Origin: Clostridia bacterium | Lineage (GTDB): Bacteria; Bacillota; Clostridia; Oscillospirales; CAG-272 | NCBI GenBank assembly: GCA_017452335.1 | Contig: JAFTMP010000200.1 | Location: 1 to 8,540, forward strand | Length of the DNA: 8,540 nt | Reading direction: 5' to 3' | Position numbers and translations under genes: made by a program | Part shown: one piece after another, positions 6,098 through 8,540 of the stretch | Position numbering within the stretch: the stretch's first letter is position 1 | How the letters are laid out: the number at the start of each line of letters is the position of its first letter | Notes under the pieces: generated by a model | Database searches by the model: none | Seen by the model: only the letters and a program-made list of their open reading frames with translations | Told to the model about the DNA's origin: nothing

Positions 6098-8540
6098 TTA
6101 ACACAAAGTATAAAATAAATGGACTTTCCAAGGATTTCGGTATGAAGACCAAGGATTTTGTGGTTTATGCTGAAAAGGCAGGCTTAAAGGGAAAGAGCAA
6201 TATGGCGGTTTTATCTGCGGAAGAATTTGATGCACTGTTTTCTGTTTTAACGCAAGAGTATCAGATTTCTGATATGGCAGACTATATGCAGGGAAATAGC
6301 TATATTAAGGAAGTTGTAGAAAAAGCACCTGTCGCAGAAGAAAAGAAGGAGCCCGTTTTGGAGAAGAAAGCAGAAAAGAAGGCTCCCGAGGCAAAGAAGA
6401 ACATCGAGAAAAAGGACGTACCTGCAGAAACGGAAAAGAAGGCAAAGGCGTCCGAGGTACCTGTGAAGGAACCCGCAAAGCCTGTAGCACCGGTTCAGAC
6501 AAAGAGCAAAGAGGAAATCGCAGCAGAAAAGCAGGCACGCTTCAAGGATGCACTGCAAAAGCAGATGGAGCTCCAAGCGCAAAAGCAGGCAAAGCAGGCA
6601 CAGAAGCAACAGCAGGACCAGCAGAAGAAGCAACAGCAGGTTGCCCAGCCCAAGCCCGTTGTACGCCCCGCAGGCGAGGTCACAGTGACGACTTTGGAAG
6701 AAAAGTCCTCCCGCGTAGCAGGAACCCGCGTAGTGGATACCAGAAGCGGCGGCCATGTGGATCTGTCTAAATACGATGAAAAGCTGGAAGGATTTGTAGA
6801 TACCAACTCTAAGCAGTATGCAGGCGGTACACAAAAGCTGAAGAAGCAAAACAACCGTCAAGACGGCAAGGGCGGAAAGGACAGCAAGAAGAATCAGCAG
6901 AACCCCGGTCTTGACCGTTTCCGTAACCAGCAGCAGAAGGCAAAGGACGCCCCCAAAAAACAGCTTGAGATCACACTTCCCGAGGAGATCACCGTTAGCG
7001 ACTTGGCTCAGAAGCTGAAGCGCAGTGCGCCCGAGGTAGTGAAGAAGCTGATGATGATGGGCATGATGGTGGGCGTGACCGCTACCATCGACTATGATAC
7101 TGCATATCTGGTTGCAGATGAGTTTGGTGTAAAGGTCAACAAGGAAGTTGTTGTGACCATCGAAGATAAGCTCTTTGATGAAGTAGAGGATAGTGAAGAA
7201 AATCTGGTAGAACGTGCACCCGTCGTGTGTGTCATGGGTCACGTTGACCATGGTAAGACTTCGCTCTTGGATGCTATCAGACACACCAAGGTCACCGCAG
7301 GAGAAGCAGGCGGTATTACCCAGCATATCGGTGCGTACCGTGTACAGGTGGGTGGCAAGGATCTGACCTTCTTAGATACTCCCGGACATGAAGCATTTAC
7401 CGCAATGCGCGCAAGAGGTGCCAAGTCCACCGACATTGCTATCCTCGTTGTTGCGGCAGACGACGGTATCATGCCTCAGACCGTGGAAGCAATCAACCAC
7501 GCGAAGGCGGCAAACATTGATATCATCGTTGCCATCAATAAAATGGATAAGCCCCATGCAAATCCCGACCAGGTTATGCAGGGTCTGACTCAGCACAATC
7601 TTGTTCCCGAAGAATGGGGCGGTGATGTGATCTGCGTACCCGTTTCCGCACTGACCGGTATGGGTATTGATACACTGCTTGAAAACGTACTGCTGGTTGC
7701 AGAAATGAAGGAACTGAAGGCAAATCCCGAAAGACGCGCTTCCGGTCTTGTTATTGAAGCAAAACTCGACCGCGGCAGAGGTCCCGTTGCGACACTGCTT
7801 GTGCAGAACGGTACGCTTCACAGCGGCGATATCGTAATTGCAGGTAGCACTGTAGGTCGTGTACGTGCCATGACGGACGAACGCGGCAAGCAGATGAAGG
7901 TCGCAGGCCCCTCCGTTCCCGTGGAGATCATCGGTCTTTCCGAGGTGCCCATGGCTGGTGACGAATTCAACGCGGTGCAGGATGAAAGAATGGCAAGAGA
8001 GCTTGCTGAGCAGAGAAAAACAAAGATCAAGGAAGATCAGTACAAGGCTTCTGCCAAGGTTTCTCTGGATGATCTGTTTAACCAGATCTCTGCAGGTGCC
8101 AAGGAGCTGAACGTCATCGTAAAGGCTGACGTGGGCGGCTCTGCGGAAGCAGTGAAGGCAAGCCTTGAAAAGCTGTCCGGTGATGAAGTCAAGGTGCGCG
8201 TGATCCACTCTGCAGTGGGCGGTATCACCGAGGGTGACGTAACTCTTGCGGCGGCTTCCAACGCCATCATTGTGGGCTTTAACGTGCGTCCCGACAGAAT
8301 TGCCATTGAATCTGCAAAGCGTCAGACGGTAGACGTGAGAACCTATAGAGTCATTTATGAATGCATCGACGAGATCAAGGCGGCAATGAGCGGTATGCTT
8401 GCCCCCGACTTTAAGGAAGAGCTTCTTGGTCATGCAGAGGTTCGTCAGACCATCCACGTACCCAATGTGGGAACGATCGCGGGATGCTATGTGCAGGATG
8501 GTAAGATCACCAGAAAAGCACAGATCCGTATCGTTCGTGA
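6094..8540 (+). CDS. infB: InfB, translation initiation factor IF-2 (3' end beyond window)
   Basis: IF-2 is the GTPase that brings formylmethionyl-tRNA to the 30S subunit and drives subunit joining. The frame is open for 815 codons to the window edge. In order: an N-terminal IF2_N-type domain (about 4-52); a low-complexity Lys/Glu/Ala then Gln-rich linker (about 75-190); a mixed polar linker; a second IF2_N domain (about 293-330, ITVSDLAQKLK at 299-309); then the GTPase domain with G1 GHVDHGKT (382-389), G2 GGITQHIG with T409, G3 DTPGH (428-432), G4 NKMDK (482-486) and G5 SAL (518-520); domain II from about 545; domain III (about 670-770, IVKADVGGSAEA); and the start of domain IV, which binds initiator tRNA (VGTIAGCYVQDGKI). 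Only a small C-terminal piece should be missing. The ATG overlaps the ylxQ stop by 4 nt. Confidence 0.98.
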   Translation, partial: MINTKYKINGLSKDFGMKTKDFVVYAEKAGLKGKSNMAVLSAEEFDALFSVLTQEYQISDMADYMQGNSYIKEVVEKAPVAEEKKEPVLEKKAEKKAPEAKKNIEKKDVPAETEKKAKASEVPVKEPAKPVAPVQTKSKEEIAAEKQARFKDALQKQMELQAQKQAKQAQKQQQDQQKKQQQVAQPKPVVRPAGEVTVTTLEEKSSRVAGTRVVDTRSGGHVDLSKYDEKLEGFVDTNSKQYAGGTQKLKKQNNRQDGKGGKDSKKNQQNPGLDRFRNQQQKAKDAPKKQLEITLPEEITVSDLAQKLKRSAPEVVKKLMMMGMMVGVTATIDYDTAYLVADEFGVKVNKEVVVTIEDKLFDEVEDSEENLVERAPVVCVMGHVDHGKTSLLDAIRHTKVTAGEAGGITQHIGAYRVQVGGKDLTFLDTPGHEAFTAMRARGAKSTDIAILVVAADDGIMPQTVEAINHAKAANIDIIVAINKMDKPHANPDQVMQGLTQHNLVPEEWGGDVICVPVSALTGMGIDTLLENVLLVAEMKELKANPERRASGLVIEAKLDRGRGPVATLLVQNGTLHSGDIVIAGSTVGRVRAMTDERGKQMKVAGPSVPVEIIGLSEVPMAGDEFNAVQDERMARELAEQRKTKIKEDQYKASAKVSLDDLFNQISAGAKELNVIVKADVGGSAEAVKASLEKLSGDEVKVRVIHSAVGGITEGDVTLAAASNAIIVGFNVRPDRIAIESAKRQTVDVRTYRVIYECIDEIKAAMSGMLAPDFKEELLGHAEVRQTIHVPNVGTIAGCYVQDGKITRKAQIRIVR

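Noticed and set aside
6130..6144. Possible internal infB start at ATG 6142 with AAGGA seven bases upstream, like the alternative IF-2 forms of Escherichia coli
   Set aside because: It would cut into the first IF2_N helix, and the site is weaker than GGGAGGAG at 6081-6088. The shorter IF-2 forms in other bacteria start after this domain.
6247..7326. Long minus-strand open frame opposite infB, rich in Leu and Cys
   Set aside because: It is the mirror of the biased AAG/GAG/CAG codons of the IF-2 linker. There is no plausible ribosome site or domain, and the plus strand is unmistakably IF-2.
7372..8457. Long minus-strand open frame opposite the IF-2 GTPase and later domains
   Set aside because: The plus strand has the full set of GTPase motifs and strong codon bias. 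The reverse frame is rich in His and Cys and shows no family pattern.
1..8540. Mobile element, CRISPR array, tRNA/rRNA, riboswitch or novel defence system
   Set aside because: No inverted terminal repeats, spaced direct repeats, tRNA-like cloverleaf or unexplained coding region was seen. Except for the 151-bp gap at 3712-3862, the window is almost fully occupied by known housekeeping genes.

Overview
The window is a conserved housekeeping segment, read entirely left to right, most likely from a member of the Clostridia (Bacillota). The run rimP-nusA-rnpM(ylxR)-ylxQ-infB is the standard Firmicutes order. A mfd gene followed by a parvulin-type foldase lipoprotein also fits Clostridia. Shine-Dalgarno sites are strong (AAAGGAGG, GGGAGGAG), G+C looks moderate, and NusA lacks an added C-terminal repeat domain. 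I cannot place it below class from sequence alone; an uncultured gut-type Clostridium relative is a guess.

Layout. Bases 1-2566 hold the last ~854 codons of mfd, the transcription-repair coupling factor; its 5' end lies outside the window. Twenty bases later comes a secreted lipoprotein of the SurA/PpiC fold (2587-3711), probably on the same transcript. A 151-bp gap (3712-3862) separates this unit from the next. It contains an A/T-only stem-loop with a T-run that may end the first unit, a near-consensus sigma-A type promoter with A/T tracts upstream, and a ~78-nt leader with a strong hairpin. From 3863 onward rimP, nusA, rnpM, ylxQ and the first 815 codons of infB are closely packed: gaps of 30 and 47 nt, then overlaps of 14 and 4 nt. 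They are probably one transcript that continues beyond the window (rbfA would be expected next).

How the genes work together. The second unit joins ribosome and RNA functions: 30S maturation (RimP), transcription elongation, pausing and termination (NusA), an RNase P modulator (RnpM), an L7Ae-family RNA-binding protein (YlxQ) and initiator-tRNA delivery (IF2). Mfd acts on stalled RNA polymerase, so the region is broadly about transcription and translation. The foldase acts outside the membrane and is functionally unrelated.

I found no mobile element, CRISPR array, tRNA, rRNA or new defence-like system. The points most worth a second look are the rimP leader hairpin (a possible NusA-responsive attenuator), the foldase whose catalytic parvulin histidines appear to be absent, and the A/T-only stem-loop that overlaps the foldase stop codon.
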